From Oxalobacter vibrioformis (GTDB taxonomy: Bacteria; Pseudomonadota; Gammaproteobacteria; Burkholderiales; Burkholderiaceae_D): a DNA stretch of 64,000 nucleotides. Under the pieces are notes generated by a model, which worked only from the letters and a program-made list of their open reading frames with translations, ran no database searches and was not told the DNA's origin. The stretch lies in assembly GCF_027118995.1 (NCBI RefSeq), contig NZ_CP098242.1, positions 1,488,001-1,552,000 of the forward strand, in the 5' to 3' direction. A program made the translations under genes and the position numbers. Shown here one piece after another: positions 27,510-36,675 of this stretch (positions are counted from its first letter, which is position 1; each line of letters begins with the position of its first letter).

Positions 27510-28616
27510 ATGAAACCGGCAAATAAAAAAGCGGCATCAAAAAGAAGCGCCCGGCAACCGGATTTTGATTTTTCCGGGGTGTTGATTGCATGGCAGAAAC
27601 GTCATGGAAGGCATGCGCTCCCCTGGCAGCAGACACGGGATGCCTATCGAATATGGCTTTCGGAAATCATGCTGCAGCAGACGCAGGTAACCACTGTCAT
27701 TCCGTATTACGCGCGTTTTCTTGCATATTTTCCTGATGTGGCCGCGCTGGCATCTGCCCCGGCTGAGGCCGTCATGGCCCAATGGAGCGGGCTGGGGTAT
27801 TATTCCCGCGCACGTAATCTGCACCGCTGTGCGCAGATTGTTGTTGAAAAATATGGCGGGCATTTTCCTGTTGATCCGGCGTTACTCGAGGCATTGCCCG
27901 GTATCGGACGTTCAACGGCTGCCGCCATTTCGGTTTTTTCCAGTGGCACACGGGCTGCGATTCTGGATGGCAATGTCATCCGGGTGCTTTCCCGGGTTTT
28001 TGGCATTGAAGAATACGCGGGTGCGGCAAAGGTCAAAAACAGGTTGTGGCAATTGGCTGAGTCGTTATTGCCTGAGCAGAATCTGGAATCGTACACCCAG
28101 GGATTGATGGATCTGGGCGCCACGATTTGCGTGCGGGGAACGCCTTCCTGCGATTTGTGTCCCTTTTCTTCCTGTTGCTATGCTTTTTTGCAGGACAAAG
28201 TCAGGGAACTGCCTGTCAGGAAACCATCGAAAACATTGCCTGAACGGCATGTCTGTCTGCTGGTTGCAATACATAAGAACCGTGTTTTGCTGGAAAAGCG
28301 GCCGGCATCGGGTATCTGGGGAGGGCTTTTTTCATTGCCTGAACTGCCGGGCAGTGAGTCAGATATCCATCCGGCTATGCTGAACAAAGTCCTTGGGCCA
28401 TTTGGTCATGTGGATTCCCTGCAATGGCTTGGGGGATTCATCCATACGTTTACCCATTTCAGGCTGCATATTGTCCCCATCCTGATGACACTTTCAAAGA
28501 CAACCAGAAAAATGCCGGATGAGCGGTATGTCTGGTATGACATGGCTGGCCTGGATAATGCGCCATTGCCCGCACCAGTCAGAAAATTACTGGAGGGTGT
28601 CAAACTGATTGTATAA
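27510..28616 (+). CDS. mutY: A/G-specific adenine DNA glycosylase
   Basis: Removes adenine mispaired with 8-oxoguanine. The 368-residue protein contains 'WLSEIMLQQTQV' with the catalytic Glu near 51, the helix-hairpin-helix 'LPGIGRSTAAAI' near 128 with 'ILDGNVIR' and its catalytic Asp near 152. The [4Fe-4S] cluster is Cys207-x6-Cys214-x2-Cys217-x5-Cys223. A C-terminal MutT-like domain follows. Normal length. Convergent with rapZ. Confidence 0.96.
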   Translation: MKPANKKAASKRSARQPDFDFSGVLIAWQKRHGRHALPWQQTRDAYRIWLSEIMLQQTQVTTVIPYYARFLAYFPDVAALASAPAEAVMAQWSGLGYYSRARNLHRCAQIVVEKYGGHFPVDPALLEALPGIGRSTAAAISVFSSGTRAAILDGNVIRVLSRVFGIEEYAGAAKVKNRLWQLAESLLPEQNLESYTQGLMDLGATICVRGTPSCDLCPFSSCCYAFLQDKVRELPVRKPSKTLPERHVCLLVAIHKNRVLLEKRPASGIWGGLFSLPELPGSESDIHPAMLNKVLGPFGHVDSLQWLGGFIHTFTHFRLHIVPILMTLSKTTRKMPDERYVWYDMAGLDNAPLPAPVRKLLEGVKLIV

Positions 28617-28637
28617 GCGATAAAAGGTGTCTTGTTT

Positions 28638-29504
28638 TCAGGAAAGATTGCGGTGCCGGACCAGAACGGTTTCCGATTGGCTGAAGTATCTGGCAAGCTC
28701 TTCAATCATATAGACTGAACGATGCTGACCCCCTGTGCATCCGAGGGCAACGGTCAGGTAACTGCGGTGATCCCGTTTGTAAGATGGCAGCCATTTTTCA
28801 ACAAACTGACGGATATCCGTCAGGAGGTCACCGACTTCGGGTTGTGCTTCCAGAAACTGTCTGACCGGCTCATCTTTTCCGGTGAGCGGGCGCAGGCGCA
28901 GATCGTAATGCGGATTGGGCAGGCTGCGCACGTCAAACATCAGGTCGGCATCCTGCGGAATACCAAACTTGAAGCCGAAAGATTCCAGATGCAGTGTCAG
29001 GTCTGTACTGTGCTCCGCTTCGACAAATTCCTTGATCCAGCCCCGGAGCTTGTTCGTTGAGAGATGGGATGTGTCGACGACGTGAGCGATTGACTGGATC
29101 TCTGCCAGCATTTCTCTTTCAGCATGGATGGCTTCCATGAGGGTGCGCTGGTCTGAGGGGTCATGGCTGGATGGCGCGCGATGGGCGAGGGGATGGCTTC
29201 GCCGGGTTTCGGAAAAACGGTTGATGAGGGAGTGGGTATCTGCCGTGAGGAAAACCACCTGAAGATGGTGTCCGTCACTGCGAAGTTTTTCCACGGTGGC
29301 AGGAAGATCGGAAAGTGAGTGCGCACTTCGCGAATCGACCGCAACAGCCAGGCGCGATTTTTTTTCTTCAATGCAGGTTTCGACCAGGTTGGGCAGTAAA
29401 ACGGGGGGCAGGTTATCAACGCAGAAATAACCGGCATCTTCCAGCACATTCAATGCAACGGATTTGCCGGAACCTGAGATACCGGTAATGAGGATGATAT
29501 GCAT
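28638..29504 (-). CDS. rapZ: RNase adapter protein RapZ
   Basis: In E. coli RapZ guides RNase E to the small RNA GlmZ and so tunes glucosamine-6-phosphate synthase; it binds nucleotides. From ATG 29504 the protein has 288 residues. Walker A 'GISGSGKS' is at 8-15, and the C-terminal 'LGCTGGQHRSVYMIEELA' near 250 is the family hallmark. The ATG has GGGGG upstream. An alternative start at 29588 would translate MITE-derived sequence, so 29504 is chosen. It ends a ptsN-hprK-rapZ unit. Confidence 0.95.
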   Translation of the reverse strand: MHIILITGISGSGKSVALNVLEDAGYFCVDNLPPVLLPNLVETCIEEKKSRLAVAVDSRSAHSLSDLPATVEKLRSDGHHLQVVFLTADTHSLINRFSETRRSHPLAHRAPSSHDPSDQRTLMEAIHAEREMLAEIQSIAHVVDTSHLSTNKLRGWIKEFVEAEHSTDLTLHLESFGFKFGIPQDADLMFDVRSLPNPHYDLRLRPLTGKDEPVRQFLEAQPEVGDLLTDIRQFVEKWLPSYKRDHRSYLTVALGCTGGQHRSVYMIEELARYFSQSETVLVRHRNLS

Positions 29505-29531
29505 GGGAAATCCCCCGGATGGTCCACTTAA

Positions 29532-29615
29532 GGAAAGGCTGATTAAAAGGCTTTGTGAACGAATTGCTCCGTTTGCCTTGCGCTTCATCTCCCAAACTCA
29601 TTTAATCAGCGTTTC
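29532..29615. mobile_element. MITE-like element with TTAA flanks
   Basis: Between hprK and rapZ, TTAA at 29528-29531 and at 29616-29619 flank 84 bases with terminal inverted repeats. The left end reads GGAAAGGCTGATTAAA and the right end, on the other strand, GAAACGCTGATTAAA. No coding is present. A TTAA-type duplication is compatible with IS5-like elements. Confidence 0.5.
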
Positions 29616-29667
29616 TTAAAAACAAAAACGACAATCGCCTTGCCAGCGCTTGCGCAGGCAGGCCCGA

Positions 29668-30606
29668 TCAGTCTTTCGTCATGGCCTGGCGCTGACGTTC
29701 CATGAATTCCTCCATAGTGTTGAATCCGCGCAACTGCATGATGGTATTGCGAACGGCCGCTTCCAGCATAACCGCAATATTGCGGCCGGCAGCAACGGGA
29801 ATGACCACTTTTCTGATGGGTATTCCCAGCACTTCCTGTGTGGGTGAGATCACCGGCAGGCGTTCGCCTGCCTCTTCGCCAAGCCGGCTGCGCATGAGGT
29901 GCACTATCAGTTTGAGCTGCATTTTACGGCGTACTGCCGTTTCCCCGAAAATCGCCCGGATATCCAGGAGGCCCAGTCCGCGAACCTCAAGCAGATTCTG
30001 TAATAACTGGGGGGCGCGTCCTTCAATCATGTTGGGCGCAATCCGCGCAAATTCCACGGCATCGTCCGCAACCAGGCCGTGGTTACGGGTAATCAGTTCC
30101 AGCCCCAGTTCGCTTTTACCCAGCCCGGATTCTCCGGTGATCAGTACCCCTACACCCAGCACATCCATGAAAACACCGTGCATGATGATGCGTAGCGCCA
30201 GTTTCTTTGACAGGTAGACACGGAGGTAGTCAATGATTTCCGCTGCCGTCAGGGGGGTGGTAAAAAGGGGAATATTATTTTCGTTACAGATGGAATGCAG
30301 GTCAGGCGGCACGTCAAGGCCGCGGGCAACAATCAGTGCGGGAGGATTGCAGTCAACGATTTCATGAACCAGGTATGCCCGTGATTCGGGTGAAAGGCGG
30401 TCGTAATAACTGATTTCCTGCCGGCCGAATACCTGTATGCGCATCGGGTGGATCAGGTTAAGGTGTCCAACCTGGTCTGCTGCAGAGGCGCTGCCTGGTG
30501 ATACCATGCGGTCCCCGCCTTCCAGACCGGCAAACCACGTCAGCTTCAGAGGCTCTCTGTTTTCTGTATAAAGTCGCTGTATGGTCAGGGTCTTTGGCGT
30601 GGTCAT
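29668..30606 (-). CDS. hprK: HPr kinase/phosphorylase
   Basis: Phosphorylates HPr on serine in Gram-positives; in proteobacteria it may act on HPr or Npr of the nitrogen PTS. The 312-residue protein has the N-terminal DRTGG-like domain and the Walker A 'GESGLGKSE' near residue 158, followed by '[10 protein letters not shown]' and '[18 protein letters not shown]' near the C terminus. Normal length. It follows ptsN by 25 bases. Its partner HPr is not in the window. Confidence 0.95.
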   Translation of the reverse strand: MTTPKTLTIQRLYTENREPLKLTWFAGLEGGDRMVSPGSASAADQVGHLNLIHPMRIQVFGRQEISYYDRLSPESRAYLVHEIVDCNPPALIVARGLDVPPDLHSICNENNIPLFTTPLTAAEIIDYLRVYLSKKLALRIIMHGVFMDVLGVGVLITGESGLGKSELGLELITRNHGLVADDAVEFARIAPNMIEGRAPQLLQNLLEVRGLGLLDIRAIFGETAVRRKMQLKLIVHLMRSRLGEEAGERLPVISPTQEVLGIPIRKVVIPVAAGRNIAVMLEAAVRNTIMQLRGFNTMEEFMERQRQAMTKD

Positions 30607-30631
30607 ATGAAAATGCAGTAAGAATGAATGA

Positions 30632-31108
30632 TCAGGTTTTTTTCATGTGGGCCGGTAACCACGATATGAGCATGTCATGGACAGCCGCCGAGCTCTTCTC
30701 GTGGGTAAGCGCATCCCTGAAGTCTGCGTCTGAAAACATTTCAGCAATTTCTGACAGTATTTCAAGATGTTTTTGCGTCACGTTGTCAGGAATCAAGAGA
30801 ACAACCATCAGGTCTACCGGCTTGCCATCCGGTGAATCAAACGCAAGCGGCTCGGCCAGCCTGACCAGCGCAGCGGTAGGGGATTTTAGCCCCTCAATGC
30901 GTCCGTGCGGTACGGCAACGCCGTGTCCCAGCCCGGTTGACGCGAGTTTTTCCCGTTCCAGCAGGTTTTCAGCAATCGTTGCGGCAGGAAGCGCGCACTG
31001 CTTTTCAAAGCGCTCTGCGACCTTGTCAAAGAGTTGCTGCTTGCCCGTTGCTTCAAGATCAAGCACAATGTTTTCAGGAGGAATGATCCTCGACAGGTTG
31101 GTAGTCAT
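30632..31108 (-). CDS. ptsN: PTS IIA-like nitrogen-regulatory protein PtsN
   Basis: EIIA(Ntr) ends the PEP-PtsP-Npr phosphorelay and affects potassium uptake and the alternative sigma factor. The 158-residue protein has the phospho-acceptor His in '[14 protein letters not shown]' (about 60-73) and the helix '[21 protein letters not shown]' (in two parts). In many betaproteobacteria rpoN and hpf precede it; here queF is upstream on the same strand and rpoN is not in the window. Confidence 0.95.
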   Translation of the reverse strand: MTTNLSRIIPPENIVLDLEATGKQQLFDKVAERFEKQCALPAATIAENLLEREKLASTGLGHGVAVPHGRIEGLKSPTAALVRLAEPLAFDSPDGKPVDLMVVLLIPDNVTQKHLEILSEIAEMFSDADFRDALTHEKSSAAVHDMLISWLPAHMKKT

Positions 31109-31166
31109 GTAAAACAGTAGCTCCGATATTGCCTCAAATTAAATGCTGCCTTGAATTCGATATGAT

Positions 31167-31195
31167 AAGTTAACCTTCATTCATGCTGGCGTCAA
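31167..31195 (-). promoter_or_regulatory. Weak candidate promoter for ptsN-hprK-rapZ
   Basis: On the minus strand TTGACG (31195-31190), 17 bases, then TAACTT (31172-31167). The -35 is good and the -10 matches only half of the consensus. Position between queF and ptsN is right. Confidence 0.3.
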
Positions 31196-31218
31196 TTTAA
31201 CATAATTCCGGGGGCGGA

Positions 31219-32079
31219 TTACTGGCGGGCATTTCGGATAAAAATAGGCCGCTTGCCGGATGATGTGTTGCTGCGCAAGGGGTTGATGCTGATGCCGCCC
31301 CGCCGGGTGTACCGTGCGTAGACGGTCAGACTTTGCGGCCGGCAGGCTTTCAGGATATCCATAAAAATGCGCTCTACGCACTGCTCGTGAAATTCCTGCT
31401 GCTCCCGGTAGCTGATCAGGTATTTGAGCAGCCCCTCCTGGTTAATGGCGTGGCCGACATAATGAATCTGGATGCTGCCCCAGTCCGGCTGTCCGGTAAC
31501 CGGGCAATTGGTTTTCAGGATGTGGGATACCAGCTTTTCTTCAACAGGCGGTTCTTCCGTATCAGTTGTCAACAATGACGGATCAAGGGCGTATTGGGTG
31601 GCTTCAATATCCAGACGGTCAAGCAGCAATCCTTCCAGTTCTTCCAGTTCAATGGACTTGAAGTCCGGCTGCTGTATCAGGGTCACGGCAACGGGGGAGC
31701 CAAAAGCATCCGACAGATCGACGCGCAACAGGGCGATTACCGCATCGGCGTCAGCCAACTGCATCTGGGCAAGGGAGTTCAGGTACAGCTTCATCGATTT
31801 GGACTCAACAATGTTGGGAGAGTCCGATGAAACTGTCAGGTTCATGATCGCAATCTGGGGTTTGCCCCGCATATTGAGCCAGGAAAGCTCGTAGGCGTTC
31901 CAGATGTCTAGCCCGTAAAACGGGATGGTGCCGGTGATGCCAAGTTCCTCACGCATGGGCTGGCGTGGAATCGGATAAAGAACGGCCGGATCATAGCTCG
32001 CTGACGCCTCTGCGCGTTTGCCGAGCGGTGAGCTTTCCGGGGTGTTCGGGGTGACAGGAGTGTCGTCAGAAGTTGTCAT
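31219..32079 (-). CDS. queF: 7-cyano-7-deazaguanine (preQ0) reductase
   Basis: Reduces preQ0 to preQ1 with NADPH in queuosine synthesis. The 286-residue bimodular protein is of the longer QueF type: the N-terminal half has 'YPIPRQPMREELGI' and 'WLNMRGKPQIAIMN'. The C-terminal half holds the nucleophilic Cys in 'KTNCPVTGQPDWG' near 199 and 'RYTRRGGISINPLRS' near 260. It is preceded by ilvA 43 bases away on the same strand. Confidence 0.95.
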   Translation of the reverse strand: MTTSDDTPVTPNTPESSPLGKRAEASASYDPAVLYPIPRQPMREELGITGTIPFYGLDIWNAYELSWLNMRGKPQIAIMNLTVSSDSPNIVESKSMKLYLNSLAQMQLADADAVIALLRVDLSDAFGSPVAVTLIQQPDFKSIELEELEGLLLDRLDIEATQYALDPSLLTTDTEEPPVEEKLVSHILKTNCPVTGQPDWGSIQIHYVGHAINQEGLLKYLISYREQQEFHEQCVERIFMDILKACRPQSLTVYARYTRRGGISINPLRSNTSSGKRPIFIRNARQ

Positions 32080-32122
32080 ATGCCTGATTCAGTAACAGTG
32101 AGAAAGCTTTTTCCAGGAAGGA

Positions 32123-33658
32123 TTATTGCCCGAGAAAGAGCTTGTAGACCGGGTTGTCTGTTTCATTCTGGAAAGGATAGCCGATACCGGTAAGAAATTC
32201 CCGGAAAGCTTTTCTTTCATTTTTGGGAACTTGCAGGCCGACAAGAATGCGTCCGTAATCGGCGCCGTGATTACGGTAATGGAAAAGGCTGATATTCCAG
32301 GTAGGCTGCATGCAGGATAGAAAACGCATCAGTGCGCCTGGCCTCTCCGGAAATTCAAAGCGGTAAAGCAGTTCATTTTCAGCAAGCGCGCTTTTTCCCC
32401 CTACCATATAGCGGATATGCAGTTTGGACAGTTCGTCGTTGGTCAGATCGATGGTGGAAAAGCCATGCCGGTCGAAATTTCCGGCAATACGGGAGGCCTC
32501 TTCCCGGTTCTGGACTTCCAGCCCGACGAAAATATGGGCCTGTTTTTCATCACTGATGCGATAGTTGAATTCCGTGATGTGGCGGGGACCGACCAGTTCG
32601 CAAAAACGTCGGAAACTGCCGAATGCTTCCGGTATGGTGACAGCAAAGACGGCTTCGCGGTTTTCACCGAAATCAGCCCGTTCCGCAACAAAGCGCAGGC
32701 GGTCGAAATTCATGTTGGCACCGCTGGCAATGGCGATCAGTGTTTCATTTTTTAGCGGCTTTCCCCCTTTTTTGCGTTGTTCGACATAGGCCTTGACACC
32801 AGCCACCGTCAGCGCGCCTGCCGGCTCAAGGATACTGCGGGTATCTAAAAACATGTCCTTGATGGCGGCACACACGTCATCGGTATCCACCTCAATGACC
32901 TCATCCACGTACTTTCTGGCGAGTCGGAAGGTTTCTCGTCCCACCTGTTTGACTGCCGTGCCGTCAGAAAAAAGGCCCACCTCTGACAACGTAACGCGGC
33001 GTCCGGCTTTCAGGCTTTTCGCCATGGCATTGGAATCCGATGTTTCCACCCCAATGATTCTGATATCAGGCCGGATTTGCTTGATATAAGCCGCAACACC
33101 GGAAATCAGGCCACCGCCGCCGATGGCAACAAAAACCGCGTGAATGGGCGCCGGGTGCTGGCGCAGGATTTCCATGCCGATGGTTCCCTGCCCGGCAATG
33201 ACATAAGGATCGTCAAAAGGATGAATGAATGTCAGCCGGTGTTTTTTTTCCAGCGCCATGGCGTGTTCACAGGTATCTGAAAAGGAGTCGCCATAAAGCA
33301 CCACGTCGACATTGTCCCCGCCATGTTCCTTTACCGCTTCAATCTTTACTGGCGGCGTTGTGGTGGGCATGACAATCATTGCGCGGCAGCCCAGGCGGTT
33401 TGCCGCGAGCGCGACGCCTTGCGCGTGGTTGCCGGCGGAAGCGCAGATCACACCGTTTTTCAGCTGTTTTGGCGAAAGGTGCGCCATTTTGTTGTACGCG
33501 CCACGCAGCTTGAAACTGAAAACACTTTGCATATCTTCGCGTTTGAAAAGAACCGCATTTCCCAGTCGCTGCGAGAGGTGGGACGCCGGTTCAAGCGGTG
33601 TTTCATGTGCCACGTCATAAACGCGGGCAGTCAGGATTTTTTTCAGATAGTCGGTCAT
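32123..33658 (-). CDS. ilvA: Threonine ammonia-lyase (biosynthetic threonine deaminase)
   Basis: First step from threonine to isoleucine. The 511-residue protein has the PLP domain with 'KREDMQSVFSFKLRGAYNK' (about 39-57; Lys of 'FKLRGAYNK' is the Schiff-base residue), 'ASAGNHAQGVA' near 74 and the glycine loop 'AIGGGGLISG' near 180. Two ACT-like domains follow from about 330, the allosteric arrangement of IlvA rather than catabolic TdcB. It is divergent from the yqaA-like gene. Confidence 0.96.
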   Translation of the reverse strand: MTDYLKKILTARVYDVAHETPLEPASHLSQRLGNAVLFKREDMQSVFSFKLRGAYNKMAHLSPKQLKNGVICASAGNHAQGVALAANRLGCRAMIVMPTTTPPVKIEAVKEHGGDNVDVVLYGDSFSDTCEHAMALEKKHRLTFIHPFDDPYVIAGQGTIGMEILRQHPAPIHAVFVAIGGGGLISGVAAYIKQIRPDIRIIGVETSDSNAMAKSLKAGRRVTLSEVGLFSDGTAVKQVGRETFRLARKYVDEVIEVDTDDVCAAIKDMFLDTRSILEPAGALTVAGVKAYVEQRKKGGKPLKNETLIAIASGANMNFDRLRFVAERADFGENREAVFAVTIPEAFGSFRRFCELVGPRHITEFNYRISDEKQAHIFVGLEVQNREEASRIAGNFDRHGFSTIDLTNDELSKLHIRYMVGGKSALAENELLYRFEFPERPGALMRFLSCMQPTWNISLFHYRNHGADYGRILVGLQVPKNERKAFREFLTGIGYPFQNETDNPVYKLFLGQ

Positions 33659-33810
33659 AATGAGCCTGGATAAGGCGTATCGATTAGCGACACATTATAA
33701 TCCACTCCGAAAGACTTTTTCCTGCTGTTTGGCGTTCAAACTGATGGTTGTTATCAACTTGAGCGTATCCTGAAACATTATTTGGTGTTTCCTGACAGGT
33801 CTGAGAATAC

Positions 33811-34302
33811 ATGATTGAATCTGCTGTCCATTGGTTGCTGAGTTATCTTGCCATTCCGGAAATCGGGCTGACATCGGTATTTATCGTCTGCTTTGTTTCC
33901 GCGACGCTTTTGCCCATGGGGTCCGAACCGGCGGTGTTTGCTGTCATTGCGGCGGACAACAGCCTTTTCTGGCAGGTCATGGCGGTGGCAACGATCGGCA
34001 ATACGCTGGGCGGCGCACTCAATTACTGGATCGGGCTGGGAACGCGTGAAGCTTTCGCAAAAGAAAGAGAAACCCGCTGGTTTGGCTGGCTTTCCCGTTA
34101 TGGTGCCAAGACGATGCTGTTGAGCTGGCTGCCTGGTATTGGCGACCCGATCTGTACGCTGGCCGGCTGGCTGAGGCTGCCTTTCTGGCCCAGTGTGTTT
34201 TACATGGCGGTGGGCAAATTTTTCCGGTATCTCATCATGACAACACTGTTATTATATATTCCCCAGGAATACTGGCGCAGCATCGCCGCTTTTCTGGGAT
34301 GA
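33811..34302 (+). CDS. YqaA-like membrane protein (DedA/SNARE-associated superfamily)
   Basis: A 163-residue inner-membrane protein with several hydrophobic segments. 'ATLLPMGSEPAVF' (about 31-43), 'IGNTLGGALNYWIG' (about 61-75) and 'WLPGIGDPICTLAGWLRL' (about 104-123) form the re-entrant-loop signature of the DedA/VTT superfamily as seen in YqaA. Function is unknown, with suggested roles in lipid or envelope homeostasis. The next gene overlaps its stop. Confidence 0.8.
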   Translation: MIESAVHWLLSYLAIPEIGLTSVFIVCFVSATLLPMGSEPAVFAVIAADNSLFWQVMAVATIGNTLGGALNYWIGLGTREAFAKERETRWFGWLSRYGAKTMLLSWLPGIGDPICTLAGWLRLPFWPSVFYMAVGKFFRYLIMTTLLLYIPQEYWRSIAAFLG

Positions 34303-34772
34303 GGGATAATTTTTCAATGGATGGACAAATGAAACCCGACTGTGTGTTGTGCCAGTCTTCGCCAGGCGAGCAGATCGCGGCTGAAAGCAAAAAATGGCGG
34401 ATCATACACGTTGATGATTTCCTGTACCCCGGTTTTTTCCGGGTTATCTGGCATTCGCACGTGGCGGAGATGACAGAATTGTCCTTGCCGGATCGCCAGG
34501 AGCTGATGACGGTGGTTTTTGCGGTTGAGCGTGCGCTTCGTGACGTCATGCATCCTGACAAGGTGAATCTGGCGAGTCTGGGCAATATGGTGCCGCACCT
34601 GCACTGGCATGTTATCCCCCGTTTCAGGGACGATGCGCATTTCCCGGAATCTGTCTGGGGAACGAAACAGCGTGAACCGGCTCCCATTGTGCTGAAAAAG
34701 CGGCGCTCGCAGCAGCCGGAAGTGGCAGAGGCGATCAGCCGGATATTGGCACAGCAGGCAAAAGCCTTATAA
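34299..34772 (+). CDS. HIT-family hydrolase
   Basis: A histidine-triad protein of 157 residues from ATG 34299, which overlaps the preceding stop in ATGA form; ATG 34317 is an alternative. The triad is 'NMVPHLHWHVIPRF' (about 95-108), giving His-x-His-x-His. 'CVLCQSS' near the N terminus is a common pair of cysteines. It likely hydrolyses nucleoside phosphoramidates or dinucleotides; the substrate is not known. Expected to be cytoplasmic and coupled to the upstream gene. Confidence 0.88.
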   Translation: MRDNFSMDGQMKPDCVLCQSSPGEQIAAESKKWRIIHVDDFLYPGFFRVIWHSHVAEMTELSLPDRQELMTVVFAVERALRDVMHPDKVNLASLGNMVPHLHWHVIPRFRDDAHFPESVWGTKQREPAPIVLKKRRSQQPEVAEAISRILAQQAKAL

Positions 34773-34820
34773 TGGCAGGTTTGTTATTCATTGCCTCCAC
34801 ATTTTCGCCATCAGACAAAT

Positions 34821-35558
34821 ATGACGAACAAGAAAACCCATTTCGGCTATCGCCAGATTGACGAGCAGGAAAAAGCGGAAAAAGTGGCTGGCGTGTTCAA
34901 CCGGGTTGCCCGGCGCTATGATCTGATGAATGATCTGATGTCGGCAGGACTCCACCGGGCATGGAAGGCCTTTGCCGCCACACAGGCCGCTATCCGCAAA
35001 GGCTTTAAGGTGCTGGATATTGCCGGGGGAACGGGTGATCTGGCGCTGTCTTTTGCGCGGCAGGCAGGCGATACCGGGCAGGTATGGCTGACGGATATTA
35101 ATGAATCCATGTTGCGCCTGGGACGTGACAAGTTGTTGAATCAGGGATATCTCGTGCCGGTTGTCACCTGCGATGCGGAACAGCTCCCTTTTCCTGACAA
35201 TTATTTTGACAGGGTGTCGGTTTCGTTTGGCTTAAGGAACATGACCCGTAAGGAAGTGGCATTAAGCGAGATGAACCGGGTGCTAAAGCCAGGCGGGAAA
35301 CTGTTGATCCTGGAATTTTCCCGGATCTGGAAACCGCTTCAAAGCCTGTATGACCGGTATTCTTTTTCCGTGCTGCCATGGCTTGGCCGGCAGGTTGCAC
35401 AGGATGCGGACAGCTATCGCTACCTGGCCGAATCCATCCGGATGCATCCTGATCAGGAATCCCTGCTTCAGATGCTGCAGGAAGCCGGGTTCGTGGGAGT
35501 GAAATATTTTAATCTGACAGCAGGTGTTGCCGCGTTGCATACCGGGCTGAAACTGTAA
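34821..35558 (+). CDS. ubiE: Ubiquinone/menaquinone biosynthesis C-methyltransferase UbiE
   Basis: C-methylates the benzoquinol or demethylmenaquinol ring. From ATG 34821 the protein has 245 residues. It begins with 'THFGYRQI', has '[17 protein letters not shown]', motif I '[13 protein letters not shown]' near 67 and '[24 protein letters not shown]' (in two parts) near 138-160. '[11 protein letters not shown]' is the normal C-terminal end. A TTG 30 bases upstream would add unconserved residues. It heads ubiE-Tim44-ubiB. Confidence 0.96.
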   Translation: MTNKKTHFGYRQIDEQEKAEKVAGVFNRVARRYDLMNDLMSAGLHRAWKAFAATQAAIRKGFKVLDIAGGTGDLALSFARQAGDTGQVWLTDINESMLRLGRDKLLNQGYLVPVVTCDAEQLPFPDNYFDRVSVSFGLRNMTRKEVALSEMNRVLKPGGKLLILEFSRIWKPLQSLYDRYSFSVLPWLGRQVAQDADSYRYLAESIRMHPDQESLLQMLQEAGFVGVKYFNLTAGVAALHTGLKL

Positions 35559-35574
35559 AAAAACTAAGGAAATT

Positions 35575-36510
35575 ATGAAGAAATTATTACTTGCATTTGT
35601 CCTGATCTCCAGCCTGTCTACCATGGTGGTAACGGATGCCTATGCCCGGCGTTTTGGTGGCGGCTCCTTTGGCCGCCAGTCGGCCAATGTCAGCCGGATG
35701 CAGCGGAGCCAGCCGGCAACCACGCCTTCGCAGCAAAGGCAGGCGGGAACAAACCAGCAGTCACAGCAGCAGGGAGCCAACACGGCAAAGCAGCCCGGCC
35801 GTTTTGGCGGGATGCTGGGTGGTGCGCTTCTCGGACTGGGGCTGGGGACACTGCTTGCCCATCTGGGAATCGGCGGTGATATGGCCGGCATGATCAGTAT
35901 GATCCTGATGATCCTGATTATTTATTATGCCGTGAGAACGATTTTCCGCATGCGCTCGAGAAAACAGCAGCCCTCCTACCAGCAGCAGGCAGCCAATCCG
36001 GGCGGTTTTTATGATGTGAACAGTTCCGGCAGCACGCCTGAGATCGGTTCGGGTCTTTCCCACCCCGGTGCTTTTCAGTCGCTGGAAAACACGCCCGCAC
36101 CGGGTGCGGCAATGGAGCCGCCGCTAACCTGGGATATTCCTGCGGATTTTGAGGTGAATTCCTTTATCCGGAATGCCAGGGCTTACTACATCCGTATGCA
36201 GGCAGCGTGGGACAAGGCGGATATTGATGATATCCATGAATTCACCACGCCGGAAATGTATGCTGAAATGAAACTGCAATTACAGGAACGGGGGCCGTCC
36301 CCGAATGTGACCGATGTCGTTTCTCTGGACGCTGAGCTTTTAGGCATCGAAACGATTGGTGACGAGTATTTTGCCAGTGTGAAATTCACTGGCACCGTGA
36401 GGGAAGACAAGGATGCCGATCTGACGGCGTTTACCGAGGTCTGGAATCTGACCCGTCCGCTTACCGGCAAGGAGGGGTGGGTGCTGGCAGGGGTACAGCT
36501 GCTGTCCTGA
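35575..36510 (+). CDS. Tim44-like domain protein with signal peptide
   Basis: The 311-residue protein begins with a signal peptide ('MKKLLLAFVLISSLS', cleavage near 'AYA'), then a Gln-, Ser- and Ala-rich linker, and a glycine-rich hydrophobic segment 'GMLGGALLGLGLGTLLAHLG' near 80-98. A second hydrophobic stretch is 'MISMILMILIIYYAV'. Residues about 180-311 hold a Tim44/MBA1-like domain ('FIRNARAYYIRMQAAWDKAD', about 205-224). Role in bacteria is unknown. AGGA is upstream. In related genomes a ubiJ gene follows; here a terminator follows. Confidence 0.8.
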   Translation: MKKLLLAFVLISSLSTMVVTDAYARRFGGGSFGRQSANVSRMQRSQPATTPSQQRQAGTNQQSQQQGANTAKQPGRFGGMLGGALLGLGLGTLLAHLGIGGDMAGMISMILMILIIYYAVRTIFRMRSRKQQPSYQQQAANPGGFYDVNSSGSTPEIGSGLSHPGAFQSLENTPAPGAAMEPPLTWDIPADFEVNSFIRNARAYYIRMQAAWDKADIDDIHEFTTPEMYAEMKLQLQERGPSPNVTDVVSLDAELLGIETIGDEYFASVKFTGTVREDKDADLTAFTEVWNLTRPLTGKEGWVLAGVQLLS

Positions 36511-36536
36511 TGGGATTGCTGTCATAAAACATGCCT

Positions 36537-36577
36537 GAAAAAACCGCCCGCATCAATCCAGCGGGCGGTTTGTTTTG
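36537..36577 (+). terminator. Terminator after the Tim44-like gene
   Basis: AAACCGCCCGC (36541-36551) and GCGGGCGGTTT (36561-36571) form a perfect stem with a nine-base loop, preceded by a run of A and followed by GTTTTG. It separates ubiE-Tim44 from ubiB. Confidence 0.88.
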
Positions 36578-36675
36578 AAAAAGAAGCGGTTTGCTGTAAT
36601 GTGGTGCCTGAAAGCTGCTTTTGCAGCCGTTCGGCTGTACGATATTCGCGATGACGAACAGGGGGTTGCCGGATT

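Noticed and set aside
29505..29588. Longer RapZ start at 29588
   Set aside because: It would translate the MITE-like element; the Shine-Dalgarno and Walker A spacing favour ATG 29504.
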